Assembly: GCA_945487035.1 (NCBI GenBank)
Contig: CALYTI010000003.1
Location: 1 to 64,000 of the forward strand
Length of the DNA: 64,000 nucleotides
Direction: 5' to 3'
Origin: an uncultured Bacteroidales bacterium
GTDB taxonomy: Bacteria > Bacteroidota > Bacteroidia > Bacteroidales > UBA932
Within the stretch, counting starts at the first letter, position 1. Every line of letters starts with the position of its first letter. The position numbers were made by a program, and so were the translations under genes. Below, piece after piece: positions 37,401 to 46,521 of this stretch. The notes under the pieces are model-generated. The model did not search any database and was not told where the DNA came from. It saw nothing but the letters and a program-made list of their open reading frames with translations.

Positions 37401-37613
37401 CGTCTCAAGACTATGCAAATAGGCTACACCCTCCCGGCCAAGATTACCAAGCGCGCCGGAGTATCATCCCTGCGTGTTTATCTTCAGGGCTCCAACCTGT
37501 TTACTATCAGCGAGCTCACCAAATACAACATCGACCCTGAGCAGCCTGCCGTCAACAACGGTTACTACCCTCAGCAGAAGGTTTATCAGCTCGGTGCCAA
37601 ATTAACATTCTAA
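34458..37613 (+). CDS. SusC-type TonB-dependent outer-membrane transporter 2
   Basis: 1051 residues. ATG 34458 begins a signal peptide (MKSKIIAVSALLLLGLGH, cleaved near AYAQ); upstream in-frame codons are not part of it. Domains: carboxypeptidase-like (GKVVDSEGVPLPGASVIIQN), plug (EEAVVVGYGTQAKANLTNAV) and a long barrel ending LGAKLTF. It has no STN domain. It heads operon B and is followed by its SusD partner after a 15-base gap containing a strong AGGAGG. Confidence 0.95.
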   Translation: MKSKIIAVSALLLLGLGHCAYAQQTVRGKVVDSEGVPLPGASVIIQNTTIGVLTDFDGLYSISCSSADVLEFASMGYKTAYEKVGKRTVINVTLADDSSFLEEAVVVGYGTQAKANLTNAVSSVKGAELLKAPAVGVSSMVGTRVAGVVALQQSGQPGSDAASLLVRGQGAVCIVDGVKRNLNEIDPNDVESISVLKDATSASMYGLDATSVILVTTKRGDAQRTRISYNGEFGISRNTNMLRLLNGPEYAYWYNKCTELDADAKGLDFNPETDLIFTKQNVQDMLSGTNGWGNTDWYSKTFGTGTTQHHTLSASGGNEKSKFFASIGYLDQNGNVDNFNYTRYSVRSNVDTKINDFLSFELNLAGRIEIRDEPGFAADANAFNNIPMQAVRSKPYLPETVEIDGVAYPVSSRPNTGLVSPLASASESGNYNVKNSYIETSAVLRYDVPFIPGLYFKAMGSYDMFFQDTRRLAVPYKTAAEVLPAIGTTELKYNVVTDARGTSTYLAESSHNSYTITTNLSANYEREFGKHSVKALAFVETREVKGHTIGATGYGLDFLSLAELDKVTNKTGDGSEKIPAVAGRSSHSRTVGFAGRLNYSYAQKYLLELSCRYDGSYIFANKAGSRWVVLPGVSLGWNIHKEDWFDAPWVDELKLRASAGKSATSNGLGSTNYLDLFGLSQKALVLGGVNQGMVYASVLGNPNLTWAKIDSYDIGVDFEAWKGLLGLELDVFYKYEYDILSGVTGSYSPSRGGYYYTYGNDNKKDYRGFDFTIRHNNYIGDLNYGAKLMFTYAYRRWLYYAGDSANTPMYQKLTGKEVGSRWGFLADGLFTSWTDVENSASPEGYAVAPGYIKYVDRNGDGKVVWQDDQGYVAGTDYPRVQGSLNLYANWRGFDIDMLFQGAMGRTVSLTGQYTLAGSEGIQDNTFLTKPFYGGGNSPLFLLENAWTPSNPKGEFPRPALNYLSNNNGFSSTFWYRDGSYLRLKTMQIGYTLPAKITKRAGVSSLRVYLQGSNLFTISELTKYNIDPEQPAVNNGYYPQQKVYQLGAKLTF

Positions 37614-37614
37614 A

Positions 37615-37620
37615 AGGAGG
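37615..37620 (+). promoter_or_regulatory. Shine-Dalgarno-like AGGAGG before SusD 2
   Basis: AGGAGG lies directly after the SusC stop and eight bases before the SusD ATG, a textbook Shine-Dalgarno site in a phylum that mostly lacks them. Confidence 0.65.
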
Positions 37621-37628
37621 AAAGAGCA

Positions 37629-39239
37629 ATGAAAAAAATCATAATCGCTTTGGCTGCCTGTGCAGCACTTGTTTCCTGTAATGCCTGGCTTGACGGGACT
37701 ACCAATTCCTCCGACCTTTCGGAGCAGGCCATCTGGGAAAGCAAAAGCACGGCTGACCTTTATATCAACGGATTCTATACCTATCTCCACAAGTACGGGC
37801 AGTTCGGAACCGACCAGTTCCAGGGCTCTCTGATGGAGAGTCTTACCGATGAGCTCAAATACGGCTCGGTCGCTCTCGGCAACAGGGCGGGACATCCCAA
37901 TGTCTATGTCACCGACCCTAGCGCCATTACCCTGGACGGCTGCCTCTACAGCATCTGGGGCTCGGCCTACACCCAAATCCGCAGAATCAACGGTTTCCTT
38001 GACTCGATGCAGAAGTATTCAAAATTCGATGACAGGACCAACACTCTCTACGAGGCTCAGGCCCGTTTCTTCAGGGCTTTCGTCCACTTCCAGCTGGCAA
38101 AGCGCCATCCGAGGGGAATCATCTACTACAAGGAACTCCCTACCTCCAACGACAGGGCGCTCAACACTCCTGAGGAAGTGTGGGAAGAACTGTATCAGGA
38201 CCTGCTCTTTGCTGCGCAGAATCTGCCTGTAGAGTGGCCTTCTTCCGACAAGGGACGAATCACCAAGGGCGGAGCCTGGGCAATGATGTCCCGCGCTATG
38301 CTCTATGCCGAGCGCTGGCAGGATGCCTACAATGCTGCGGATTCGGTCATCGCACTCAACAAATACGAACTTATGCCGGAGTACGAGGATGCCTGGAAGG
38401 GAAACAACAAGGAAGCCATCATAGAGTTCGACTACAACAAGAACGGTGTTACCCACACTTTCGACCAGGACTATCTCCCGTTCTGCTTCGACACCGATTA
38501 CGGCGCTCTCGGCACTCCTACCCAGGAGATGGTGGAATGCTACGAAAAGGCTGACGGAAGCCGCTTCGACTGGAGCCCTTGGCACTCCGGAGCACGCAAG
38601 ACCCGTCCGGACTACGAGAGCCTTGAGCCGCGTTTCCACGCAACAATCTTCTACAACGGAAGCAACTCGAGCGTAGGCACTATGGACTGCTCCGTGGGAG
38701 GGCAGAATGGTGCATTTATGCGCTACAACTCCGCATCCTATTCCTACGGAATGACCACCACAGGTTACTTCCTGCGCAAGCTCATAGACGAGAACCACAC
38801 AGATCTCAGGGGTATAAAGAGTACCCAGAGCTGGGTGGAAATGCGCTATGCCGAGGTTCTTCTCAACAAGGCTGAGGCTGCCTACAGACTGGGCAAGAAC
38901 GACTATCAGGCTCCTATGAACGAAGTCAGGGCAAGAGTGAACCTGCCTGAGAAGAGCCTCAGCGGCGAGGCCTGGTTCGAGGCCTATATCAACGAGCGCA
39001 AGGTAGAGCTCGCCTACGAAGGTCAGCATTATTGGGACCTCCTCAGATGGAGACTCGCCCACGAACGCCTTAACGACTATCAGTGCCACGCATTCAGAAT
39101 CGTAGGTGACGAGTTCAACTACGAGTCCTGCGACCTGAAAGACCGCAAGTTCGACGAGAAGTGCTACTGCCTTCCGATTCCTACCCAGGAACTCCGTGAG
39201 AACAATCTTATAAATGAACAATTCCCAGAGTGGAGGTAA
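37629..39239 (+). CDS. SusD-type surface ligand-binding lipoprotein 2
   Basis: 536 residues. Signal peptide with Cys-17 (LVSCNAWLDGTTNSSDLSEQ), helical SusD core (ARFFRAFVHFQLAKRHPRGI) and the C-terminal ERKVELAYEGQHYWDLLRWR. It is clearly related to SusD 1 and SusD 3 but divergent enough to suggest a different ligand or a different part of the same glycan. It partners the SusC at 34458. Confidence 0.94.
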   Translation: MKKIIIALAACAALVSCNAWLDGTTNSSDLSEQAIWESKSTADLYINGFYTYLHKYGQFGTDQFQGSLMESLTDELKYGSVALGNRAGHPNVYVTDPSAITLDGCLYSIWGSAYTQIRRINGFLDSMQKYSKFDDRTNTLYEAQARFFRAFVHFQLAKRHPRGIIYYKELPTSNDRALNTPEEVWEELYQDLLFAAQNLPVEWPSSDKGRITKGGAWAMMSRAMLYAERWQDAYNAADSVIALNKYELMPEYEDAWKGNNKEAIIEFDYNKNGVTHTFDQDYLPFCFDTDYGALGTPTQEMVECYEKADGSRFDWSPWHSGARKTRPDYESLEPRFHATIFYNGSNSSVGTMDCSVGGQNGAFMRYNSASYSYGMTTTGYFLRKLIDENHTDLRGIKSTQSWVEMRYAEVLLNKAEAAYRLGKNDYQAPMNEVRARVNLPEKSLSGEAWFEAYINERKVELAYEGQHYWDLLRWRLAHERLNDYQCHAFRIVGDEFNYESCDLKDRKFDEKCYCLPIPTQELRENNLINEQFPEWR

Positions 39240-39240
39240 T

Positions 39241-40992
39241 ATGAAAAAGTTACACATATACATCAGCGTACTCTCTGCAATGCTCGCACTTGCCGCCTGC
39301 CACAAGCCGGAGTACAAAATCCCGGACGAGGGGAGCGTAACGATAGGCTTTACCAGCTTCACCGGCAAGTTCCTCGATGACGACAGGGATGAGAATCTTT
39401 TCAAGTCCGAAACTGACGAGGTGAACCACATCATCACGATAGTGTTCCCTTACACCTATCCGGCCAACAGCACTCAGAACCTCGTTGAGGAAGACCTCAA
39501 AAAGGTCAAGGTGACAGCCAATCTGGACCCGGGCTGCTCGATTGAGCCGGGAATACTCTTTATGGACCTCACCAAGGATAATCCTATCACCGTGGTCAAC
39601 CAGAGGGGAGACAGGCAGGAGTGGATAGTGCGCGGAGAAATCAGAAAGAGTGCCGAATGCTCGGTTACCTCCTACAAGCTTGCCATTGACGGCACTTCCG
39701 GCATCATTATCGACAGCAAGGGAACCATTTCAATCCCTGCTTTCGACCCTCTGGTGCCTCAGAAGGCCGAAATCGAGCTTTCCTTCGGTGCAAGCATCAC
39801 GAGCAGCATCAATCCTGCAACGGATGATTGCGACTATGATGCCGGCTTCAAGTTTACCGTGACTGCACAGGACGGAACCACCAGCAGAGAATACACCGTA
39901 TCTACCACCATCCCGGACAAACTCTCTTCCGGAATGCGTGCCGGAAGCGCCAAGATTCTCTGGACGGTCAAGCTCAAAGAGACTTATAAGCTGGAGAATC
40001 CGCTTATGATGAATTCGATGGCAGTGCTCAAGGACTACATAGTACTCAATACCAGAAACGAAGACCTTCTTGTGGTTAGCCGCAAAGACGGTTCAAAGGT
40101 AGGCACCATCACCCTGCCGTTCCTTTCCGACGAGGCTCATCCGAACTTCAAGATAACCTCCGACGACAACGACAATATCCTTATCACCAGCCTCTCAGCG
40201 GGAGTCGGAACCTTGAAGGTTTACCGCATCAAGGGTATCCACGGTACTCCTGAGCTGTACATCAGCTGTCCTACCGGTTACTACAAGGCACTTGATAAGA
40301 ACGGTAACGAATACGACGCCCTCAACCAGCTCGGAAGAAGCATTTCCGTTTCCGGCTCTCTGGACGGGGATGCAGTCATCACAATCCCTATCACCAACGG
40401 CCAAAATATCTACAAATTCCGCCGCTGGACGGTAGGGGACGGGGTTCTCGATACAGAGTTTGAAGATGTCGAAATGGTGGACGAGGCAATAACCGGGGCC
40501 TGGAACTATGCGTGCGATGTGATAGGCTCCGACCCGAGCAATCCTAAGGCGGATTACTTTGTTGCTTCCTATGCTATGATCAGTCCGGGAGATGGAACCA
40601 ACAACCGTGCCGGCCTCTGGATGGAAGGATCCACCAACAGAATCCGATGCCACTCTCCTTACCGCTCGGTGAACTGGGTTTCTTCTTCAGCCGATTACCA
40701 GGAGTTCAACGGAGGCAGATTTGTGGTTATGAACTCCGCAAACGGCTTTACCTGGGGGTCGGATGACATAGTCTATATGTATGATCTCTCCGAATCCACT
40801 CTCGAAAACATAGCCTGGAGCTGTGAGCCTGCAATTTACGGTGCTTACAAGACTATCGGCGAAGCCAACGGAAGCCAGACGGGAGACTGCCAGTTCGGAG
40901 GAGTCAGTGAGGACGGATACTTCATGTACCTGTACTTCTTCTTCACCGGAGGACAGATGGTAGCAGTTCAATTCGATTGCCTTGACATCTAA
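39241..40992 (+). CDS. DUF5018-like surface lipoprotein with propeller-like C-terminus, second copy
   Basis: 583 residues, paralogue of the product at 28429: both begin with a signal peptide ending in ACHxPEY (Cys-20). Ig-like repeats at about 30-235 include DDDRDENLFKSETDEVNHII and TSREYTVSTTIPD. The propeller-like part starts near residue 240 (SAKILWTVKL, MAVLKDYIVLNTRNEDLLVV). Start ATG 39241 is chosen because it opens the signal peptide; the frame continues upstream into the SusD gene. It probably binds glycan or its breakdown products at the surface. Confidence 0.65.
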   Translation: MKKLHIYISVLSAMLALAACHKPEYKIPDEGSVTIGFTSFTGKFLDDDRDENLFKSETDEVNHIITIVFPYTYPANSTQNLVEEDLKKVKVTANLDPGCSIEPGILFMDLTKDNPITVVNQRGDRQEWIVRGEIRKSAECSVTSYKLAIDGTSGIIIDSKGTISIPAFDPLVPQKAEIELSFGASITSSINPATDDCDYDAGFKFTVTAQDGTTSREYTVSTTIPDKLSSGMRAGSAKILWTVKLKETYKLENPLMMNSMAVLKDYIVLNTRNEDLLVVSRKDGSKVGTITLPFLSDEAHPNFKITSDDNDNILITSLSAGVGTLKVYRIKGIHGTPELYISCPTGYYKALDKNGNEYDALNQLGRSISVSGSLDGDAVITIPITNGQNIYKFRRWTVGDGVLDTEFEDVEMVDEAITGAWNYACDVIGSDPSNPKADYFVASYAMISPGDGTNNRAGLWMEGSTNRIRCHSPYRSVNWVSSSADYQEFNGGRFVVMNSANGFTWGSDDIVYMYDLSESTLENIAWSCEPAIYGAYKTIGEANGSQTGDCQFGGVSEDGYFMYLYFFFTGGQMVAVQFDCLDI

Positions 40993-40993
40993 A

Positions 40994-42394
40994 ATGTTGA
41001 AAAGAAAAAGTTTTTTGTCCGCAGCTGTGGCACTGCTTCTTTGTGCCACAGCCTGCGATGATAAGGAAGGGCATTTCCAGACCCCGCCTTGGGATTTGGA
41101 AGAAGAGGAGCAGAAGCCGGGTGGCGACGACACTAAGCCTGAGGGACCGAAGCCTTTCTACATATGGATTGACGCGGCTGCTAATTTTCCGGATTTCGCC
41201 AACTCCAAGGATAATATCAGACGGGATCTCACCAAGGCCGCCGATTGCGGGTTTACGGACATTATCGTAGATGTGCGTCCAAGTTGCGGCGATGTGCTCT
41301 ACCGCTCCGAACTCGGGCATCCGGTGGAGTGGCTAAGCGCCTGGAAGGGCGGAGTATATTCCAAAATCGACCGCACTGCCGACTGGGATTATCTGCAGGC
41401 ATTCATAGATATAGGGCACGAACTCGGACTGAGGGTTCACGCGGGGTTCAATACTATGGTAGGCGGCAATGCCAATGGGGCAGGAGGCCCGAACGGTCTG
41501 CTGTTCAGGGACTCATCCAAAAAGGAATGGGCCACCACCTACAATACTGCCAACGGTCTGCGCAATGCTCTGGACACCGGGCTCGACCCGTTCTTCAACC
41601 CCGCTCATCCGCAGGTGCAGGACTATCTCATATCCCTGCTAGAAGACCTTGCGGCCTACGAGGATTTGGATGGCATAGTACTTGACCGCTGCCGCTATGC
41701 CGGAATCGGCTCCGATTTCTCGGAAACCACCAAAAAGCAATTCCTCGAATATGCCTCTCTCGCCACTATCAGGTGGCCTGAAGATATTCTTCCTGCCGGT
41801 GCTGATTACAGTACAGCCATAGAAGCCAAGAATCAGGGGCCATACTACAAGCTATGGCTGGAGTTCCGCGCGAAAACCATTCATGACTTTGTGCAGAGAG
41901 CTTCGGAGGCGGTCCACAAAGTCCACCCTGACCTCAAGTTCGGCTGCTATGTCGGAGGCTGGTACTCCCAGTACTTCGAACTTGGAGTCAACTGGGCAAG
42001 CCCGAAGTTCGACACCGCATCCGCCTTCCCGGCCTGGGCCACCAAGAATTACAAGAACTACGGCTACGCGGACCATTGCGACCAAATCCTTATCGGCGCC
42101 TACGCCTCGCCCGGTGCTGTCTGGGGCAGCGGCGAATGGACTATGCAGGGCTTCTGCAGCCAGGCCAAGAACAAAATCGGTGGCGCCTGCCCTCTGGTCG
42201 TAGGAGGCCCTGATGTGGGCAACTGGGACAGCGGCAACAAATACAGTCAGGAAGAAGAGAATGCTGCGATTGTGAACTCGGTCAAGGCCTGCTACGATTC
42301 CTGCGACGGCTACTTCCTTTTCGATATGATTCATCTCAAACTCGCCGACCAGTGGCAGTACGCCAAGGAAGGCATAGATAACGCCTTAAAGTAA
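40994..42394 (+). CDS. GHL10-type glycoside hydrolase-like lipoprotein 2
   Basis: 466 residues. Lipoprotein signal peptide (Cys-21) followed by DDKEGHFQTPPWDLEEEEQK, strongly acidic, fitting surface export. The GHL10 barrel includes NIRRDLTKAADCGFTDIIVD, GDVLYRSE, GHELGLRVHAGFNTM, FFNPAHPQVQDYLISLLEDL and the putative catalytic strand LDGIVLDRCRYAG. It is very similar to the next gene and overlaps it by TAATG. ATG 40994 is used; a TTG at 40982 lies inside the upstream gene. Confidence 0.82.
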   Translation: MLKRKSFLSAAVALLLCATACDDKEGHFQTPPWDLEEEEQKPGGDDTKPEGPKPFYIWIDAAANFPDFANSKDNIRRDLTKAADCGFTDIIVDVRPSCGDVLYRSELGHPVEWLSAWKGGVYSKIDRTADWDYLQAFIDIGHELGLRVHAGFNTMVGGNANGAGGPNGLLFRDSSKKEWATTYNTANGLRNALDTGLDPFFNPAHPQVQDYLISLLEDLAAYEDLDGIVLDRCRYAGIGSDFSETTKKQFLEYASLATIRWPEDILPAGADYSTAIEAKNQGPYYKLWLEFRAKTIHDFVQRASEAVHKVHPDLKFGCYVGGWYSQYFELGVNWASPKFDTASAFPAWATKNYKNYGYADHCDQILIGAYASPGAVWGSGEWTMQGFCSQAKNKIGGACPLVVGGPDVGNWDSGNKYSQEEENAAIVNSVKACYDSCDGYFLFDMIHLKLADQWQYAKEGIDNALK

Positions 42395-43707
42395 TGAAAC
42401 GTTTTTTCACTATTCTTGCAGCAGCCTTGCTGCTGCTCAGTTCCTGCTCCAAGCCGCAGGAAAAACGCCTCTACATCTGGGTTGATGCAATGGCCAACTT
42501 CCCGGATTTCGCCAATTCAAAGGAAAATATCAGAAGGGACCTTACTCTTGCCAAGGAGGCCGGGTTCACTGATGTCGTCGTGGACATACGCCCTACCTGC
42601 GGAGATGTGCTCTACCGCTCCGAAACCGGTCATCAGGTCGAGTGGCTCGGAGCTGTGATGGACGGCAAATGGAGCCGCTGCTACAGGACTGCCGACTGGG
42701 ACTATCTCGGTGCATTTATCGAAATAGGACACGAACTCGGCCTTCGCGTCCACGCTGGTTTCAACACCTTTATGGCGGGAGATGAAGATTCTCTCGGCAT
42801 CAACGGCCTGCTTTTCCGCGACGCCGACAAGAGGGACTGGGCTACCTGCTACAGCCTCAAGGACGGCATACACAACGCCTTGGATTGCAAGATGTTTGCT
42901 TTCTTCAATCCGGCCAATCCCGAGGTTCAGCAGTATCTGCTCAAACTCATCGAAGAGCTTGCGGCCTACAAGGACCTGGACGGCATAGTGCTTGACCGTT
43001 GCCGTTATGCCGGTCTCAATGCCGACTTCTCAGAGCTCTCAAAGCAGCAATTTATGGAGTATATGGGAGTTGACAGCATCCGCTGGCCTGAAGATGTGCT
43101 GCCTGCCGGTGCTACCTATTGGGATGCTCTTGATGTGAAAAACCACGGGCCATATTTCAAGCAGTGGTGCGCCTACCGCGCAAAGGTAATCCACGACTTC
43201 GTGGAGAAGGCTTCAAAGGTCGCCCACAAGGTGCATCCGGACATCACCTTCGGAGTGTATGTAGGAGGCTGGTATTCCCAGTACTTCGATGTGGGTGTCA
43301 ACTGGGCGAGCCCGGACTATGATGCCGCAAAGGACTTCCCTATGTGGGCAAGTGAGGAATTGAGCAGATACGGCTATGCCGACCACTGCGACCATATGCT
43401 GATAGGCGCTTACGCTTCACCTGCAGCCGTATATGGAGATAAGGAGTGGACAATGGAAGGCTTCTGCCGCCTTGCCAAGGAGAAAATTGGAGATGCCTGC
43501 CCGATTGTGTGCGGAGGCCCTGATGTGGGCAACTGGGACCCGAAGAATCTATATGACAAAGAGTTTGAAGACCAGGCGGTAGTCAATTCGGTCAAGGCTT
43601 GTTATGACGCCTGCGACGGCTACTTCCTTTTCGATATGATTCATCTCAAGAAAGCCCACCGCTGGGAAGAAGTAGGGCAAGGAATCAACCTCGCCCTACA
43701 ACAATAA
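42394..43707 (+). CDS. GHL10-type glycoside hydrolase-like lipoprotein 3
   Basis: 437 residues, tandem paralogue of the preceding gene. The signal peptide ends at Cys-18, and the barrel starts almost at once (SKPQEKRLYIWVDAMANFPD), with no acidic linker, so it may stay in the periplasm while its sister is exported. Conserved segments: GDVLYRSETGHQVEW, GHELGLRVHAGFNTF, FFNPANPEVQQYLLKLIEEL, LDGIVLDRCRYAG. Its stop codon directly abuts the stop of the convergent gene at 43708. Confidence 0.82.
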   Translation: MKRFFTILAAALLLLSSCSKPQEKRLYIWVDAMANFPDFANSKENIRRDLTLAKEAGFTDVVVDIRPTCGDVLYRSETGHQVEWLGAVMDGKWSRCYRTADWDYLGAFIEIGHELGLRVHAGFNTFMAGDEDSLGINGLLFRDADKRDWATCYSLKDGIHNALDCKMFAFFNPANPEVQQYLLKLIEELAAYKDLDGIVLDRCRYAGLNADFSELSKQQFMEYMGVDSIRWPEDVLPAGATYWDALDVKNHGPYFKQWCAYRAKVIHDFVEKASKVAHKVHPDITFGVYVGGWYSQYFDVGVNWASPDYDAAKDFPMWASEELSRYGYADHCDHMLIGAYASPAAVYGDKEWTMEGFCRLAKEKIGDACPIVCGGPDVGNWDPKNLYDKEFEDQAVVNSVKACYDACDGYFLFDMIHLKKAHRWEEVGQGINLALQQ

Positions 43708-45111
43708 TCAGCTTCTCCAGAACAGCTTCTTCTTCGTGAAGAAGTTTGTTCCAAGCATCATCAGGCAGGTGAGGAAGATGCCGTAAAGCAGTCCGACAAG
43801 CGGACGTCCCGCTGTCAGATTGTTCAGCCAGTCGGTCCCTCCCGGGATGATGCTCAAAATCAGATTTATGATAGGAAGGATAATGAACCCGGAGATAGTA
43901 TATGCTATCATCGGGTTCTGTCCTGTCATAGCCAGGGCTCTGCACATCTGCTTGCCGTGCTTCTGCGCGAGGGCCTCTCCCCAGAGCAGGAAAGCGGTAA
44001 GCAGGCACGCCAGACCTGAGGTGGACAGCATGTAGCTGAGGTTGCAATAGTCCTTCGTGATGCCTCCGTCAATAGGGTCGAAGACAATGCCCAGAGCAAG
44101 CAGGGCGAAGCCCATCCTCGCGATGGTAGTCCACACCGTCCTGTCGCCTCTGGTAAGGAAGAGAAATACGATGGCGCTGATTGCAGTGATGTCGAGCGCA
44201 GCCCAGATATGGCGTGTGTAGAACGCCCAGAGCATTGCCGGAGTAAGCAGGGCGCAAAGGCTCGCTGCCACAATGGTTTTCCAGTTGCCGGCTTCTGCGC
44301 AGAGCGCTGCATTGTCGTCCGTTGCCTTCATCAGAAGGTCGCCCACGCTCATTCCCACAATGGTAATCACCAGATACTGGGCATATCTCCAGTTGAAGAG
44401 CCAGTTGATTGAGCCCGGGATGTCAAACATTCCAAGGCAATGCCACTGCCAGTCCACTTCCTTCAGGGCGCAGACGGCAATGAGTAAAACCAGGCGCAGT
44501 ATCATCCTGTTTCTTGTCAGCAGCCAGATGAAGCCGCCGAGCAGGGCAAGGGTGGAGAGAACCATAATGATGATATTGTTGTGTCCGAAGCCGAACTCCA
44601 CTCCGAAAGCGAACTTCTCCACAAGCAGCATCACTACAAGCAGGACAAGGCCAACCAGATTCACAGCCCAGCCCTTGAATTTAGGGCTGTCCTTAACTCT
44701 CACGAGAGAAACGAACATAGCGAGCCATATTGCGATTCGGGTGGCAATCTGAGGCAGGGCGACCTTGCTTGCAATCAGGCCCGCATTGCCCAGCACCAGA
44801 CCGAAGGCGGCCAGAGTCAGCCAGCGTTTCACAATACCCAGCGACACCTGGCCGAGCGAGGTGCCCTTGGCGAGTTTGCGTCCCAGAGAGAAAGGCATCG
44901 AGGCTCCCATCGAGAAGATGAAGAACGGGAATACCAGATCCACCCAGGTGATGCCTTTGATGTCCGGATTGAATACGAAGGTCGGAGGGCCCACCTGACA
45001 GTGGAACATAAAGGCCGGCAGACCGGCATTCCAGACGAGCGATCCGCTGAGCACCATCATAAAGATGGTAAGCCCGCGGAGCACGTCTATGGAGAGTATT
45101 CTTTTGTTCAT
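43708..45111 (-). CDS. DUF5009/HGSNAT-like multi-spanning membrane protein
   Basis: 467 residues with about 11-12 hydrophobic segments. SIDVLRGLTIFMMVLSGSLV at the start and ITWVDLVFPFFIFSMGASMP are typical of the COG4299 family that includes human heparan-alpha-glucosaminide N-acetyltransferase, bacterial NagX, and the protein reported as a MurNAc transporter (MurT) in Tannerella forsythia. Either acetyl transfer to an amino sugar or transport of one is possible. The start at 45111 overlaps the stop of the sugar porter (TAATG), so the two are translationally coupled. Confidence 0.8.
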   Translation of the reverse strand: MNKRILSIDVLRGLTIFMMVLSGSLVWNAGLPAFMFHCQVGPPTFVFNPDIKGITWVDLVFPFFIFSMGASMPFSLGRKLAKGTSLGQVSLGIVKRWLTLAAFGLVLGNAGLIASKVALPQIATRIAIWLAMFVSLVRVKDSPKFKGWAVNLVGLVLLVVMLLVEKFAFGVEFGFGHNNIIIMVLSTLALLGGFIWLLTRNRMILRLVLLIAVCALKEVDWQWHCLGMFDIPGSINWLFNWRYAQYLVITIVGMSVGDLLMKATDDNAALCAEAGNWKTIVAASLCALLTPAMLWAFYTRHIWAALDITAISAIVFLFLTRGDRTVWTTIARMGFALLALGIVFDPIDGGITKDYCNLSYMLSTSGLACLLTAFLLWGEALAQKHGKQMCRALAMTGQNPMIAYTISGFIILPIINLILSIIPGGTDWLNNLTAGRPLVGLLYGIFLTCLMMLGTNFFTKKKLFWRS

Positions 45112-46520
45112 TATTTCTTGAGGTTTTTCCAATACTGCTCGATTTCCTCCAGGGTCTTGCCTGTGGTCTCAGGAATCTTGAAGCGTATGATGTACATATA
45201 AGGCAGGCAGCACAGTGCGAAGAAGAAGAAGGTTCCCGCAGGGGTGAGCGTGCTCATGCACCAAGGAGTGAACTGGCCGATAAGGTAGGTTCCCACCCAG
45301 AGCGCAAGGCCCGCGATGGACATAGCAATGCCTCGCACCTTGTTCGGGTACATCTCGCTCAGCAGCACGAATACCACTGCGCTGATGGAGATGGCCTGGC
45401 TGAAGATATAGAGCAGGAAGAACACCAGAAGCACGATAGGGCTGATACCCAGAGCCGCGTGGAACAGGAAATACAGTCCGATCATTATCAGGCAGACAAT
45501 CATTGAAGTCACGCCGAAGTAAATCAGCTTCTTGCGGCCCACCCTGTCGATGATGAATACGGCAATCACGGTAGTAAGGAAGTTCACCAGACCCACCAGC
45601 ACGGTAGAGAAAGATGAATCCTTGCTTGCCAGACCCGCATCCGCAAAGATGTCAGGACCATAATAGAGCACGGCGTTCACACCCATAAACTGTCCGAGCA
45701 GGGCTATTGCCACACCGAGCAGCACGGCGGTGCGTATGCCCGGCTCCAGCAGGGCCTTCCATTCGCTCTTCACCTCGCCCGCAATCGATGACTTCGTAAG
45801 GCTGAATTCGGCAATTGCGCCTTCCTCGGTAGCCTTGAGCCTGCGGAACACGCCCATTGCCCTGTCTTCCTTGCCCTTGAGCATCAGCCACTTCGGGCTT
45901 TCAGGGATGAAGAAGGCGATAATCAGGAAGAGCACGGTCACGAAGCTCTCGCTGCCCAGCATTCCGCGCCACATCTCGGAAGAGAAAATCTTCTCCAGCA
46001 GAGGCGAAGAGAAGCTGGCGGTTTCGCTTCCGGAAAGGATGATGAAGTTCACCAGATAAGCCAGCAGCAGACCAAGGGTGACGGCAAGCTGGTAGAGGGC
46101 CACCATAGTGCCACGGATTTTGGCCGGTGAGATTTCGGAGATATACATAGGGGAAACTATGCTCACTATACCTATACCCATACCGCCGATAATGCGGTAT
46201 GCCACAAGGTCATTGAAGCCTGCGCAGAAGCAGCATCCTATTGCGGATACGCTGAAGAGCACCGCGGCAATCAGCAGGGTAGCCTTGCGGCCGAGGTAGT
46301 CGCTCATAAGTCCCGCCACTGCGACGCCCACGATGGAGCCTACCAGGGCGCATCCCACATACCATCCCTTGCTCATCTCCGAGAGCCCGAACTGGGCGCT
46401 GACATCAGCGGTGGTTCCGGAAATGACGGCCGTATCGTAGCCGAAGAGAATTCCTCCGAGCGCAGCTACGAACGAAAGGAAAATAACATAGCCGATATTG
46501 GCTGAAGCGTTGTCTTTCAT
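45111..46520 (-). CDS. Sugar porter family MFS transporter
   Basis: 469 residues, 12 transmembrane helices. Sugar porter motifs are present: GGILFGYDTAVISG, MYISEISPAKIRG, PESPKWLMLKGKEDRA, FMGVNAVLYYGPDIF, DRVGRKK, SEMYPNKVRG and the closing PETTGKTLEE. These proteins move monosaccharides across the inner membrane, usually with protons. The sugar cannot be told. It starts one base after the DUF4434 gene ends and overlaps the DUF5009 gene, forming the inner-membrane arm of the locus. Confidence 0.92.
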   Translation of the reverse strand: MKDNASANIGYVIFLSFVAALGGILFGYDTAVISGTTADVSAQFGLSEMSKGWYVGCALVGSIVGVAVAGLMSDYLGRKATLLIAAVLFSVSAIGCCFCAGFNDLVAYRIIGGMGIGIVSIVSPMYISEISPAKIRGTMVALYQLAVTLGLLLAYLVNFIILSGSETASFSSPLLEKIFSSEMWRGMLGSESFVTVLFLIIAFFIPESPKWLMLKGKEDRAMGVFRRLKATEEGAIAEFSLTKSSIAGEVKSEWKALLEPGIRTAVLLGVAIALLGQFMGVNAVLYYGPDIFADAGLASKDSSFSTVLVGLVNFLTTVIAVFIIDRVGRKKLIYFGVTSMIVCLIMIGLYFLFHAALGISPIVLLVFFLLYIFSQAISISAVVFVLLSEMYPNKVRGIAMSIAGLALWVGTYLIGQFTPWCMSTLTPAGTFFFFALCCLPYMYIIRFKIPETTGKTLEEIEQYWKNLKK

Positions 46521-46521
46521 A

